Below, in pieces: positions 1 through 7,492 of a stretch of 37,404 nt of DNA. Position numbers and translations under genes: made by a program. The notes under the pieces were generated by a model that was not told the DNA's origin, did not search any database, and worked only from the letters and a program-made list of their open reading frames with translations. This stretch comes from Flaviaesturariibacter aridisoli (GTDB lineage: Bacteria > Bacteroidota > Bacteroidia > Chitinophagales > Chitinophagaceae): contig NZ_SKFH01000049.1 in NCBI RefSeq assembly GCF_004343705.1, forward strand, positions 1 to 37,404, read 5' to 3'. How positions within the stretch are numbered: the stretch's first letter is position 1; each line of letters starts with the position of its first letter.

Positions 1-19
1 CCCTCCCCTTCGGGGAGGG
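1..19. terminator. Perfect 8-bp GC hairpin at window edge
   Basis: CCCTCCCC, a TTC loop and GGGGAGGG form an 8-bp perfect stem. It lies 20 nt beyond the stop codon of the first minus-strand barrel gene. It may be part of that gene's terminator, but any T-tract would lie outside the window, so this is only a candidate. Confidence 0.4.
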
Positions 20-39
20 CCGGGGTGGGGCCGGTGGGG

Positions 40-510
40 CTAAAACGCAAGCCGGATCGGCACGCTGAACCGCGTCCGCGTGCTGGCAGCTTCACCCGAC
101 ACATGGAGCAGGGGTCGCCAGTCGAAGCCCATGTTGATGGCCGTTCCTTTCAGGCGGGCATCGATGCCGATGATGGGCCGCAGGAAAAAGTCTTCGGGCG
201 TGTCGAAATACTTATAGGTAGCGTAGGCCGCGCCGACGCCGAGCACCCACTGCAGGTTGGGTGAATGGGGAAAGTTCCCGTTGAAATGATACGCCAGGTC
301 GTACACCCGCGTCAGGTTGCCGAAGAGCACCGCCACCTCGGTGGCGTGGTGGCGGGTATAAAGGTGCTTCCAGGATACGCCCACCCAGGATCCGAACCCG
401 AACTCGATGCGACCGCCCACCGCGTTGCGGTACATCCGTGTGTCTTGCTGGGCAGCCGCAGTCAGGCTGAATAAGGGAATGAGGAAAAAGATCAGGAGGC
501 GGGAACGCAT
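40..510 (-). CDS. Outer-membrane beta-barrel protein (paralogue 1)
   Basis: 156-residue secreted protein. The ATG at 510 gives a clean signal peptide (MRSRLLIFFLIPLFSLTAAAQ). A longer reading would need a TTG at 537 and would spoil that signal. The mature part has alternating hydrophobic/aromatic strands and ends in a C-terminal Phe (..FSVPIRLAF), typical of an outer-membrane barrel. It is about as long as the gene at 612-1094 and shares the pattern YxNAVGxRxEFG, VGxSxKHxF, LRPIxGxD, NxGFDWRP, RFSxPxRxxF, so the two are tandem paralogues. No enzymatic motif is visible; a small porin-like or structural barrel is the best guess. A terminator hairpin (556-596) separates it from the upstream copy, so it probably has its own promoter, which I could not identify confidently. 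Confidence 0.8.
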   Translation of the reverse strand: MRSRLLIFFLIPLFSLTAAAQQDTRMYRNAVGGRIEFGFGSWVGVSWKHLYTRHHATEVAVLFGNLTRVYDLAYHFNGNFPHSPNLQWVLGVGAAYATYKYFDTPEDFFLRPIIGIDARLKGTAINMGFDWRPLLHVSGEAASTRTRFSVPIRLAF

Positions 511-555
511 GCGTGGTTTTGCTACAGCTGCAAGCAAAAGCTACGCCCGGCAACA

Positions 556-596
556 AAAAGCCCCGCCTTCCGGTGGAAACCAGGAAGGCGGGGCGA
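556..596 (-). terminator. Rho-independent terminator after barrel paralogue 2
   Basis: On the minus strand GCCCCGCCTTCC (594-583) pairs with GGAAGGCGGGGC (571-560), a 12-bp stem, followed by TTTTT. It begins 18 nt past the stop codon of the 612-1094 gene. Confidence 0.85.
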
Positions 597-611
597 CGGA
601 AGGGTCATTGC

Positions 612-1094
612 TTAAAAAGTGATCCGCATCGGGATGGAAAAGCGGGCCGCCGTAAAGCGGTCGCCGAATTCGCCGTGGGTCGCGCGGAAGGTGGGGCGCC
701 AGTCGAAGCCCAGGTTCAGCGGCGCGCCGGGGATCTTGTAGTCAAGACCCACGATCGGGCGCAGGTACAGGTCGGACCCGTGTTTGTACAAGGCCAGCGC
801 AGGGCCGAGACCAAAGTACCAGCGAAGGCCCGCGGCACCCGCAATCGTGCCGTGGTACTGGTATTCGAAGTCAAGGATGGTGCTGTGGTTACCAAACAGG
901 AGTTGAAACTCGCCGGCACTATGCTCATTAAAAAAGTGCTTGACCGAAGGGCCGACCCAGGTGTTCCCGGTACCGAATTCTACACGCAGGCCAACGGCGT
1001 TCTTGTAGGAGCTGCCACCGGCGCTGCGCTGCGCCTGCACGCCCTGGGTCAGCAGCGCACACAGCAGGGATAAGGATGCGATTCTTTTAAACAT
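612..1094 (-). CDS. Outer-membrane beta-barrel protein (paralogue 2)
   Basis: 160 residues with a signal peptide (MFKRIASLSLLCALLTQGVQAQ). The mature part resembles the neighbouring 156-aa protein: YKNAVGLRVEFG, WVGPSVKHFF, LRPIVGLDYK, LNLGFDWRPTF and terminal FSIPMRITF. The short amphipathic strands and terminal Phe fit an eight-stranded-type outer-membrane barrel. It is preceded by a textbook Bacteroidota promoter (1120-1151) with a leader of about 20 nt, and followed by its own terminator, so it is monocistronic. Function unknown; the fold call is good and the role is not known. Confidence 0.83.
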   Translation of the reverse strand: MFKRIASLSLLCALLTQGVQAQRSAGGSSYKNAVGLRVEFGTGNTWVGPSVKHFFNEHSAGEFQLLFGNHSTILDFEYQYHGTIAGAAGLRWYFGLGPALALYKHGSDLYLRPIVGLDYKIPGAPLNLGFDWRPTFRATHGEFGDRFTAARFSIPMRITF

Positions 1095-1119
1095 AAGAAG
1101 GTTGGGTTTTTAACGTCGG

Positions 1120-1151
1120 CAAATGTATTGGCACGCCTTCCTTCGTTCAAA
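1120..1151 (-). promoter_or_regulatory. Bacteroidota promoter for barrel paralogue 2
   Basis: On the minus strand TTTG (1151-1148), a 20-nt spacer, then TACATTTG (1127-1120). This matches the Bacteroidota -33/-7 consensus (TTTG, about 20 nt, TAnnTTTG). The expected start of transcription is about 20 nt before the ATG at 1094. Confidence 0.8.
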
Positions 1152-1191
1152 AAAATCAGACCTACCGGATGCGCAACGGGCAAGGCATCCA

Positions 1192-2148
1192 TCAGGCCTG
1201 GCTGAGGCTGAAAAGGGAATCGACGAACTCGTTCTTGTCGAACACCAGGAGGTCCTCCATTTTCTCGCCGACGCCGATAAACTTCACCGGGATGCGGAAC
1301 TGGTTGGCGATGGCCAGCACCACGCCGCCCTTGGCTGTGCCGTCGAGCTTGGTGATGGCGAGGGAGGTGACGGAAGTGGCGGCCGTAAAGTGGCGGGCCT
1401 GCTCCAGGGCGTTCTGGCCGGTAGAGCCGTCGAGTACCAACAGCACTTCGTGCGGTCCTTCGGGAAGCACCTTTTGCACGGAACGGTGGATCTTCGAGAG
1501 TTCGTCCATCAGGTGCGCCTTGTTGTGGAGGCGGCCGGCGGTATCGATCAGCACCACGTCGGTGCCGCGCGCCATGGCGCTTTGGACCGTATCGTAGGCC
1601 ACGGCGGCCGGGTCGGAGCCCATGGCCTGCTTCACGATGGGTACGCCGGTGCGTTCGCTCCAGATGGTGAGCTGGTCTACCGCGGCGGCGCGGAAGGTGT
1701 CGGCGGCGCCTAACAGCACGCTCTTGCCGGCTTTTTTGAAGTTATGGGCCAGCTTGCCGATGGTGGTGGTCTTGCCCACCCCGTTGACGCCCACGACCAG
1801 GATCACATAGGGTTTGGCCGGCAGCGGCGAGGTAAAATCGTAGGAGGCGCCGTCCACGAGGATCTCGCGGATCTCTTCCTGGAGAATGCGGTTGAGCTCG
1901 TCGGTGCCCATGTATTTGTCGCGGGACACGCGTTTTTCAATGCGGTCGATGATGGCCACGGTGGTGTCGATGCCCACGTCGGCGGAAACGAGCGCTTCTT
2001 CGAGGCTGTCGAGCACTTCCTCATCGACGGTGCTTTTGCCCGCGATGGCCTTCGTCATTTTGGTAAAAAAGTTCTCTTTTGTCTTCTGGAGGCCTTCGTC
2101 GAGGCTTTCCTTTTCTTTTTTACCGAATAGCTTGTTGAAAAAACCCAT
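1192..2148 (-). CDS. ftsY: Signal recognition particle receptor FtsY
   Basis: 318-residue SRP-family GTPase that docks SRP-ribosome complexes at the inner membrane for co-translational insertion. The ATG at 2148 ([12 protein letters not shown]) is preferred; an upstream TTG at 2157 adds only three residues. The N-terminus is short, basic and amphipathic instead of the long acidic A domain of E. coli, as is usual in this phylum. Visible motifs: N-domain helices (about 20-100), P-loop GVNGVGKTT (about 120-128), [16 protein letters not shown], and [10 protein letters not shown] for guanine recognition. It lies downstream of rpmB, rpmG and the DUF4295 gene, the usual Bacteroidota order. A 130-bp repeat sits just upstream, so it may not be purely a read-through product of the ribosomal promoter. 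Confidence 0.97.
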   Translation of the reverse strand: MGFFNKLFGKKEKESLDEGLQKTKENFFTKMTKAIAGKSTVDEEVLDSLEEALVSADVGIDTTVAIIDRIEKRVSRDKYMGTDELNRILQEEIREILVDGASYDFTSPLPAKPYVILVVGVNGVGKTTTIGKLAHNFKKAGKSVLLGAADTFRAAAVDQLTIWSERTGVPIVKQAMGSDPAAVAYDTVQSAMARGTDVVLIDTAGRLHNKAHLMDELSKIHRSVQKVLPEGPHEVLLVLDGSTGQNALEQARHFTAATSVTSLAITKLDGTAKGGVVLAIANQFRIPVKFIGVGEKMEDLLVFDKNEFVDSLFSLSQA

Positions 2149-2170
2149 GGGGCGCAAGATACTTTAATAA

Positions 2171-2302
2171 CGTCATTGCGAGGGCTGAAGCGAAGCGAAA
2201 CCCGAAGCAATCTCACCCGACCGGCTCTGCGGCTTCAAAAGGGGCTCCGGAGCTACTGAATAGCAGATTGCTTCGCTGCACTTCGTTGCGCTCGCAATGA
2301 CG
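2171..2302. repeat. Long palindromic CGTCATTGCGAG element
   Basis: Imperfect inverted repeat. Outer arms CGTCATTGCGAG (2171-2182) and CTCGCAATGACG (2291-2302) are perfect complements. Inner arms GAAGCAATCT (2204-2213) and AGATTGCTTC (2265-2274) are also perfect. The loop holds a further GC-rich stretch. Repeats beginning CGTCATTGCGAG and containing GAAGCAATCT occur in many unrelated bacteria as dispersed palindromic elements (recalled, not searched). Here it separates ftsY from the ribosomal genes. Confidence 0.85.
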
Positions 2303-2395
2303 GACCAGCGGGCACTCGCAACGACGTTGCCGATTTTAAACGACAAAAGCCGCCCAAAAGGACAGCTCCGCCAGAAAATTTATTAACCCCAGCGC

Positions 2396-2569
2396 TTATT
2401 TCTGGGCGAGGAAATCCTTCACCTTGTCTTTGTGAACGATCTGCTCTTTGAACGTATAGGCGCCGGTTTTGGGGCTGCGTACAGCCTTGATGACCTTCGT
2501 CCAGTTCTTCGCTTCGGCGGCTGCCTTAGCGTCTTTTACTTTTGCGTTTTTGGATGCTGCTTTTGCCAT
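2396..2569 (-). CDS. DUF4295 family small basic protein
   Basis: 57-residue Lys/Ala-rich protein (starts MAKAASKNAKVKDAKAAAEA, ends KVKDFLAQK). Sequence and position directly after rpmG match the DUF4295 family, a small Bacteroidota protein encoded with ribosomal proteins L28 and L33. The high Lys content and neighbours suggest a ribosome- or RNA-associated role, but none is established to my knowledge. ATG at 2569; no competing start. An octad inverted repeat (2584-2657) fills the gap to rpmG. Confidence 0.88.
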   Translation of the reverse strand: MAKAASKNAKVKDAKAAAEAKNWTKVIKAVRSPKTGAYTFKEQIVHKDKVKDFLAQK

Positions 2570-2583
2570 GATCCTGATAATTT

Positions 2584-2657
2584 GCTAATGAGGTAATGTG
2601 CTCGTGTGCTAATGTGGCGTACTAATTAGCACATTAGCTAATCAGCACATCAGCACA
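2584..2657. repeat. Octad repeat, inverted (gctaatgtg family)
   Basis: Left part is an imperfect period-8 repeat of TAATGTGC (about 2593-2616). The right part (about 2628-2657) is the complementary version, TAGCACAT / CAGCACAT, also in steps of 8. GTGCTAATGTG at 2606-2616 is nearly complementary to the right block. It could fold as an RNA hairpin within the rpmB-rpmG-DUF4295 transcript. Confidence 0.75.
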
Positions 2658-2658
2658 T

Positions 2659-2841
2659 TTACTTGATTTCCTTGTGCGTCGTCACCTTTTTCAGGTTCGG
2701 GTTGAACTTCTTCAGTTCCAGACGCTCGGGATTGTTCTTTTTGTTTTTAGTGGTAATGTAGCGGCTGGTGCCCGGAACACTCGTGTTCTTTTGTTCGGTG
2801 CATTCCAGAATTACCTGTACGCGGTTGCCTTTCTTTGCCAT
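2659..2841 (-). CDS. rpmG: 50S ribosomal protein L33
   Basis: 60-residue large-subunit protein. The sequence [17 protein letters not shown], then [23 protein letters not shown] and [11 protein letters not shown], is diagnostic. It keeps only one Cys (residue 14), so it is the zinc-free (C-minus) form rather than the four-Cys zinc-ribbon form. It is 42 nt downstream of rpmB and presumably read from the rpmB promoter. Confidence 0.97.
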   Translation of the reverse strand: MAKKGNRVQVILECTEQKNTSVPGTSRYITTKNKKNNPERLELKKFNPNLKKVTTHKEIK

Positions 2842-2883
2842 TGTAATGCGTTTTTAATCGTTTCTAATGAACCGGTTGATCCA

Positions 2884-3120
2884 TTAAATATGCTGACCCT
2901 GGGCGCGGAGCTCTTTTACGACGCTCAGCAGGCCATTTTTGTTGATCGTACGGATGGCATCGGCCGACAGCTTCAGCGTGATCCACTTGTTCTCTTCTGC
3001 CAGGAAGAAACGCTTCGTCTGAAGGTTCGGCAGAAAACGACGCTTGGTCTTAATGTTGGAGTGAGAAACCTTGTGACCACCGATCGGCGTCTTACCCGTA
3101 ACCTGACATACTCGTGCCAT
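2884..3120 (-). CDS. rpmB: 50S ribosomal protein L28
   Basis: 78-residue large-subunit protein. The ATG at 3120 gives [21 protein letters not shown], the standard L28 N-terminus; an in-frame extension to 3174 would run through the promoter and is rejected. The middle segment [17 protein letters not shown] and the C-terminal [13 protein letters not shown] also fit the family. First gene of the rpmB-rpmG-DUF4295 group, with a leader of about 17 nt from a strong promoter. Confidence 0.97.
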   Translation of the reverse strand: MARVCQVTGKTPIGGHKVSHSNIKTKRRFLPNLQTKRFFLAEENKWITLKLSADAIRTINKNGLLSVVKELRAQGQHI

Positions 3121-3143
3121 GACTTTTGGAAAATTTTGGAGTG

Positions 3144-3175
3144 CAAAGGTAAGGAACCCAACGCATATGCCCAAA
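3144..3175 (-). promoter_or_regulatory. Bacteroidota promoter of rpmB-rpmG
   Basis: TTTG (3175-3172), a 20-nt spacer and TACCTTTG (3151-3144) on the minus strand. This is a full match to the -33/-7 consensus, 23 nt before the rpmB ATG. A second isolated TACCTTTG lies at 3241-3234 without a -33 box. Confidence 0.85.
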
Positions 3176-3361
3176 GAATCGCTGTATTTTTTTGTTAACC
3201 TCCTTCAGAAACGGTGCAGGTACAGTTCATCCGCAAAGGTAACCAGTTCACTCCGCTTCCCCGGCACTTCGGAAACTTCCCCCGTTTTTACCGATCATTT
3301 TATTTCTCCATATGGCAGAGATTTCCTTATTTGCAGTTCATTACTAACAATTAACTGTATT

Positions 3362-3898
3362 ATGAAAAAGACCATCCTTGCCCTGGGTCTCGCCGCCGTA
3401 GCATTCGGCGCCCAAGCCCAAAAGAGCAACGCTATCAAAGCGAACATCTTCAGCCCCATCGTGAAGTCGGGTTCCTTCTTCTACGAGCGCAAGATCAACG
3501 AGAAAATGACCGGCCAGATCGGTGTAGGTTTCACTGCCTACAACAAGACCGATGTTGGCTTCAACGGTATCTTCATCACCCCCGAGTTCCGCTATTACCT
3601 GACTGGTGAGGCGCTCGATGGCGTGTACGTTGGTCCCTTCGTACGCTACCAGAACCTGAAGATCTCCGACGAGTCGACGAGCGCCAAAGAAAAGGCCACG
3701 CTCTCCACCTTCGGTGGTGGTGCCGTGATCGGCCGCCAGTGGCTCTTCGGCAACATCGTAACCCTCGACATCTTTATCGGCCCCAGCTTCAACACGGGTA
3801 AGATCAAATACGACGACGGCAACGGCAACACGGAAGTTCCGGGTTCGCTCAACGGCTTCGGCGTTCGTACCGGCCTCACCGTGGGTGTTGCTTTCTAA
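3362..3898 (+). CDS. Outer-membrane beta-barrel protein
   Basis: 178 residues. The signal peptide MKKTILALGLAAVAFGAQAQ starts at the ATG at 3362; the open frame further upstream crosses the rpmB promoter and is not coding. The mature protein alternates short hydrophobic strands with polar turns (KANIFSPIVKSGSFFYERKI, FNGIFITPEFRYYLTG, VYVGPFVRYQNLKI, FGGGAVIGRQWLFGN) and ends in Phe, fitting a small barrel with DUF3575-like or OmpW-like style. No catalytic residues seen. It stands alone: opposite strand to rpmB and closed by a strong terminator at 3916-3945. No clear TAnnTTTG upstream; the closest is CTTATTTG near 3328. Confidence 0.8.
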   Translation: MKKTILALGLAAVAFGAQAQKSNAIKANIFSPIVKSGSFFYERKINEKMTGQIGVGFTAYNKTDVGFNGIFITPEFRYYLTGEALDGVYVGPFVRYQNLKISDESTSAKEKATLSTFGGGAVIGRQWLFGNIVTLDIFIGPSFNTGKIKYDDGNGNTEVPGSLNGFGVRTGLTVGVAF

Positions 3899-3915
3899 GC
3901 CCTACCACTTATTGG

Positions 3916-3945
3916 AAAAGCCCCGCTTGCGGGGCTTTTCTTTTA
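3916..3945 (+). terminator. Rho-independent terminator after barrel gene
   Basis: AAAAGCCCCG, loop CTTG, CGGGGCTTTT: a 10-bp stem at 3916-3939 followed by CTTTTT. It lies 17 nt after the stop at 3898. Confidence 0.88.
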
Positions 3946-4013
3946 TACCCCGTTTTTCGCTTAGCTTCGTGCCGCTTTAGCATCTCTCAAACCCATAAAA
4001 TACTGCACTCAAC

Positions 4014-5417
4014 ATGGCTTACGACGTTGTTGTTATCGGCTCGGGTCCCGGTGGTTACGTGGCCGCCATCCGCGCCGCCCAGCTGGGCTTCAAGACCGCG
4101 ATCATTGAAAAAGAAAGCCTCGGCGGCATTTGCCTCAACTGGGGTTGCATCCCCACCAAGGCCCTCCTGAAAAGCGCCCAGGTATACGAATACATCCAGC
4201 ACGCCAAGGACTTCGGCATCGAAGCTACCGGCACGCACAACTTCGAGGCCGTGGTAAAGCGCAGCCGCGGTGTGGCCGAGAAAATGAGCAAAGGCGTCCA
4301 GTTCCTCATGCGGAAGAACAAGATCGACGTCATCATGGGCTTCGGCAAGGTCGTTTCCCGCGGTAAGATCGAGGTCACCGGCGCCGACAACGGCAAGCAG
4401 ACCGTAGAAGCTAAGCACATCATCCTGGCCACCGGCGCCCGCGCCCGCCAGCTGCCCGCCATGCCCATCGACGGCAAGAAGATCATCGGCTACCGCGAGG
4501 CCATGGTGCTGCCCCAGCAACCCAAAAGCATGATCGTGGTCGGTTCCGGCGCCATCGGCTGTGAGTTCGGCTACTTTTACTCCACCATGGGCACCAAGGT
4601 GACCATTGTTGAGTTCCTCCCCGGCATTGTGCCGCTCGAAGACGCCGACATTTCCAAAGAGCTCGAGAAGAGCTTCAAGAAAAAAGGCATCGACGTCATG
4701 ACCAACGCCGAAGTGACCCACGTGGACACCAGCGGCAACGGCGTCGTGGCAACCATCAAAACCCAAAGCGGTGAGGTGAAGCTCGAAGCTGACATCCTGC
4801 TTAGCGCCGTCGGCGTTCAGTCCAACATCGAAGGCATCGGCCTCGAGGAAGCGGGCATCAAGACCGAAAAGGGCAAGATCACCGTGGACAAATTCTACCA
4901 GACCTCTGTTCCCGGCATCTATGCCATCGGCGACTGCGTGCCCGGCCAGGCCCTGGCGCACGTGGCTTCGAAGGAAGGCATCATCTGCGTGGAAGCCATT
5001 GCCTACAACGAAAAGAAATACAACCACCAGCCCGAAGCCCTCGACTACGGCAACGTTCCGGGTTGCACCTACTGCGTACCCGAGGTAGCCTCCGTAGGCA
5101 TGACCGAGAAGCAGGCCAAGGAGGCCGGCTACGAGCTGAAAGTGGGCAAGTTCCCCCTCTCCGCTTCCGGTAAGGCTTCCGCCGCCGGCCACACCGAAGG
5201 TTTCGTAAAAGTGATCTTCGACGCCAAATATGGCGAATGGCTCGGCACCCACATGATCGGCTACAACGTGACCGAAATGATTGCCGAGACCGTAGTGGCC
5301 CGCAAGCTGGAGACCACCTACCACGAGGTGCTCAACTCGATCCACCCCCACCCGACCATCTCCGAGAGCATCAAGGATGCCATCGAAGTGGCGTACGGTG
5401 AGGCGATCCACCTGTAA
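4014..5417 (+). CDS. lpdA: Dihydrolipoyl dehydrogenase (E3)
   Basis: 467-residue flavoprotein disulfide reductase. It reoxidises dihydrolipoyl groups of 2-oxoacid dehydrogenase complexes (and the glycine cleavage H protein) and reduces NAD+. FAD-binding GSGPGG at 9-14; redox-active pair Cys40/Cys45 in GGICLNWGCIPTKA; second Rossmann GSGAIGCEFG for NAD; FAD-binding AIGD; and the catalytic HPHPTISE (His446-Glu451) near the C-terminus. Full length for the family. ATG at 4014 gives the standard MAYDVVVIGSGPGG start. An E2 gene lies at 20222, but no E1 is in the window. TAGCTTCG near 3972 is a possible imperfect -7 box. Confidence 0.97.
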   Translation: MAYDVVVIGSGPGGYVAAIRAAQLGFKTAIIEKESLGGICLNWGCIPTKALLKSAQVYEYIQHAKDFGIEATGTHNFEAVVKRSRGVAEKMSKGVQFLMRKNKIDVIMGFGKVVSRGKIEVTGADNGKQTVEAKHIILATGARARQLPAMPIDGKKIIGYREAMVLPQQPKSMIVVGSGAIGCEFGYFYSTMGTKVTIVEFLPGIVPLEDADISKELEKSFKKKGIDVMTNAEVTHVDTSGNGVVATIKTQSGEVKLEADILLSAVGVQSNIEGIGLEEAGIKTEKGKITVDKFYQTSVPGIYAIGDCVPGQALAHVASKEGIICVEAIAYNEKKYNHQPEALDYGNVPGCTYCVPEVASVGMTEKQAKEAGYELKVGKFPLSASGKASAAGHTEGFVKVIFDAKYGEWLGTHMIGYNVTEMIAETVVARKLETTYHEVLNSIHPHPTISESIKDAIEVAYGEAIHL

Positions 5418-5424
5418 GCACACT

Positions 5425-5489
5425 GATAACGCAGATATACAAAAGCCCTTCGCATTGCGAGGGGCTTTTGGCTTTTCATCTACGTTATC
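5425..5489. repeat. Inverted acgcagat phrases flanking the lpdA terminator
   Basis: GATAACGCAGAT (5425-5436) and ATCTACGTTATC (5478-5489) are complementary at 11 of 12 positions and enclose the terminator stem at 5440-5470. The ACGCAGAT core recurs in the inverted element at 36074-36197, so both belong to one repeat family. Confidence 0.72.
5440..5470. terminator. Terminator between lpdA and DUF4197 gene
   Basis: CAAAAGCCCTTCGC, ATT loop region, GCGAGGGGCTTTTG: a stem of about 14 bp including one G-T pair, with T-rich sequence on both sides. It sits between convergent genes and could stop transcription from either. Confidence 0.8.
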
Positions 5490-5505
5490 CACGTCACCTG
5501 CGTGA

Positions 5506-6288
5506 CTAGGACTTCGATCCGAAGACCTTTTTCAGCAGCTCCGTGGTGCGCGCGGCGGGATCCTGGCGGATCTTTGCTTCTTCCTGGCCCACGTTGTAGA
5601 AGATACCCGAGAGCGACTTCTCCGTAACATAGGCGGCGAGGTCGGGGTTTACTTTGTCTTTGCTCACCCGGTTGTAGGTGGTGAACAGTGTATTCCAATA
5701 CTTGGTGGCATTTACCTTGGCCAGGGCCTGCTCAATCACGGGGCGGAAGGCTTCGGTGAGCGCGCTTTGCGTTTTGCCTTTGAGGTAGGTGGTGGCAGCC
5801 TGGTTGTCGCCGCGGAGGATGCTCATACCGTCCTGGATGGTGATTCCCTTGATGGCGTTGAGGAAGATCGGGGCGGCCTGCTTGGTGGCTTCTTCGGCGG
5901 CGCGGTTCATGCTCAGGATGGCCTGGTCTACCTGCTTGCCGAAACCGAGACCCCGTAGCTTCGATTCCACCTTCTGTGCTTCGGCGGGCATCAGGATCTT
6001 AATGGCGGCGTCTTTAAAAAAGCCGTCTACGGCCGACAGGCGCGCGGCGCCTTTGTTGGTACCCACGCTGAGGGCTTCCTTGAGCCCGTTGATGACCTCA
6101 TCGCTGCTGAGGCCTCCGCTCTGGCCGGTTACTTTTTCTACTACCTGCTGCACGGCGGTGTTGACCTGCGCGCGGGTGGAGCTGTCTTTAATGGCATCCT
6201 GCCCCTTTTGGAGGAGGCCTTTAAGTCCCTGGGCCTGGAGTGTGGAGAGTGCGCCGGTGGCGGCGAGCAACAGAACGAGTTTTTTCAT
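5506..6288 (-). CDS. DUF4197 domain-containing exported protein
   Basis: 260-residue protein; the ATG at 6288 gives the signal peptide MKKLVLLLAATGALSTLQAQ. The mature part is mostly helical and matches DUF4197 in its key segments: GLKEALSVGTNKGAARLSAVDGFFKDAAIKILMP, AILSMNRAAEEATKQAAPIFLNAIKGITIQDGMSIL, ATTYLKGKTQSALTEAFRPVIEQAL, and a C-terminal KSLSGIFYNVGQEEAKIRQDP. It is probably periplasmic; the family has no known biochemical activity. It is divergent from the flavoprotein gene at 6357 with a 68-nt gap, so the two promoters must be close or overlap. Confidence 0.87.
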   Translation of the reverse strand: MKKLVLLLAATGALSTLQAQGLKGLLQKGQDAIKDSSTRAQVNTAVQQVVEKVTGQSGGLSSDEVINGLKEALSVGTNKGAARLSAVDGFFKDAAIKILMPAEAQKVESKLRGLGFGKQVDQAILSMNRAAEEATKQAAPIFLNAIKGITIQDGMSILRGDNQAATTYLKGKTQSALTEAFRPVIEQALAKVNATKYWNTLFTTYNRVSKDKVNPDLAAYVTEKSLSGIFYNVGQEEAKIRQDPAARTTELLKKVFGSKS

Positions 6289-6356
6289 GTAGGATGGCTT
6301 GTGGCCCGAAAATAAGCCCGGCGGTCCAAACCCCAACGTTAAAGTACCTTTATAAA

Positions 6357-7490
6357 ATGTTCAGTATCTGGGAACAAGAAACGGTATTGCGTCCGCAGGA
6401 TGTCGTTATTGCCGGCGGCGGCTTCGCGGGACTCTGGTCGGCCTTTCACCTCCGCCGCCGCTACCCGAAAGCAAAAATTACAATCATTGAAAAGGAGCTG
6501 CTCCCCAGCGGTGCCTCTACCCGCAACGCCGGCTTTGCCTGCTTCGGATCGCTGGGAGAACTGGTGGCCGACGAGGCCGAACTCGGCACGGAAGACATGC
6601 AGCGCCTCGTAGAATTGCGCTACCAGGGCCTCCGCCAGATCGAAAAATGGATCCGCCCCGGCCGCATCGACCTTGACTGGTGCGGAGGGTACGAACTCTT
6701 TCCGCCCGGACAACTGTCCCTTGAACGACTGGAAAATGACATCGACCATATCAACAAAACCCTGCAACCCATCACTGGTAAGCGACGCACCTTCCGCGAC
6801 GTTTCGAAGAAGCGCGCGCGTTTCGGGTTCGGACATACCGAGCACCTCGTCTTCAACAAGCTCGAAGGCGCCCTGCACTCCGGCCGCCTGGCTGCCGAAT
6901 TGCTCCAGCAACTCCAGGCGTCCGGCGTACGGTGGCTGCCCGGCGTAGCTGTGACCGCCTTTACAGAACTTTCCGGCGGAGTCGAAATCCGCAGCAGCGC
7001 CGGCTTCGCCCTTCGCAGCCGCTACCTGGTGGTGGCCAACAACACGGCCGCCGGCACCTTGCTGCCTGAAATAGAGGTGACGCCGGCGCGCGGGCAGGTG
7101 CTCCTCACCTCCCCCATCGAAGGCCTTCCCTGGCGGGGCACCTTTCACGCCGACGAAGGCTACTATTATTTCCGCAACCTGGGCAACCGCGTGCTGCTGG
7201 GCGGCGCGCGCAACAAAGCCTTTGAAGAAGAACGCTCTGATGAACGCAGCACCACGCCGCTCATCCAGGGCGAGCTGGAGCGCTTTCTCGACGAGGTGGT
7301 GCTGCCCCAACGAAAAGGCACCTACCGCATCGAGCACCGCTGGAGCGGGATTATGGGAATGGGTACCGAAAAATGGCCTGTACTAAAAGCGGTGCGCCCA
7401 CACGTAGTGGCTGCTGTAGCATTGGGCGGCATCGGTGTGGCCGTGGCGCCCGAGGCGGGAAAGCGGGTAGCGAAACTGATCGAGCTGTAA
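6357..7490 (+). CDS. FAD-dependent oxidoreductase, DAO family
   Basis: 377 residues. FAD-binding VVIAGGGFAGLWSAFHLRRR (dinucleotide GGGFAG about 20-25) and an acidic end of beta-2 (ITIIEKE), then GASTRNAGFACFG, typical of the D-amino-acid/glycine/sarcosine oxidase-like (DAO) superfamily. Late motifs: ARGQVLLTSPI, FHADEGYYYFRNLGNRVLLGGARN and HRWSGIMGMG, followed by GGIGVAVAPEAGKRVA. Cytosolic (no signal). Likely oxidises an amino acid or secondary amine; substrate unknown. Start: ATG at 6357, where a -7-like TACCTTTA ends only 4 nt upstream, suggesting a leaderless message. Convergent with the protease gene, with a gap of two bases. Confidence 0.85.
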   Translation: MFSIWEQETVLRPQDVVIAGGGFAGLWSAFHLRRRYPKAKITIIEKELLPSGASTRNAGFACFGSLGELVADEAELGTEDMQRLVELRYQGLRQIEKWIRPGRIDLDWCGGYELFPPGQLSLERLENDIDHINKTLQPITGKRRTFRDVSKKRARFGFGHTEHLVFNKLEGALHSGRLAAELLQQLQASGVRWLPGVAVTAFTELSGGVEIRSSAGFALRSRYLVVANNTAAGTLLPEIEVTPARGQVLLTSPIEGLPWRGTFHADEGYYYFRNLGNRVLLGGARNKAFEEERSDERSTTPLIQGELERFLDEVVLPQRKGTYRIEHRWSGIMGMGTEKWPVLKAVRPHVVAAVALGGIGVAVAPEAGKRVAKLIEL

Positions 7491-7492
7491 GC

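Noticed and set aside
2303-2395. Possible small gene or terminator between the palindromic element and DUF4295
   Set aside because: No open frame with a plausible start and only a weak stem; nothing supported.
3987-5492. 501-aa open frame antisense to lpdA
   Set aside because: It is a mirror of a confirmed gene; high third-position GC opens antisense frames, and the protein is low-complexity Gly/Ala/Val/Asp/His-rich with no known motif.
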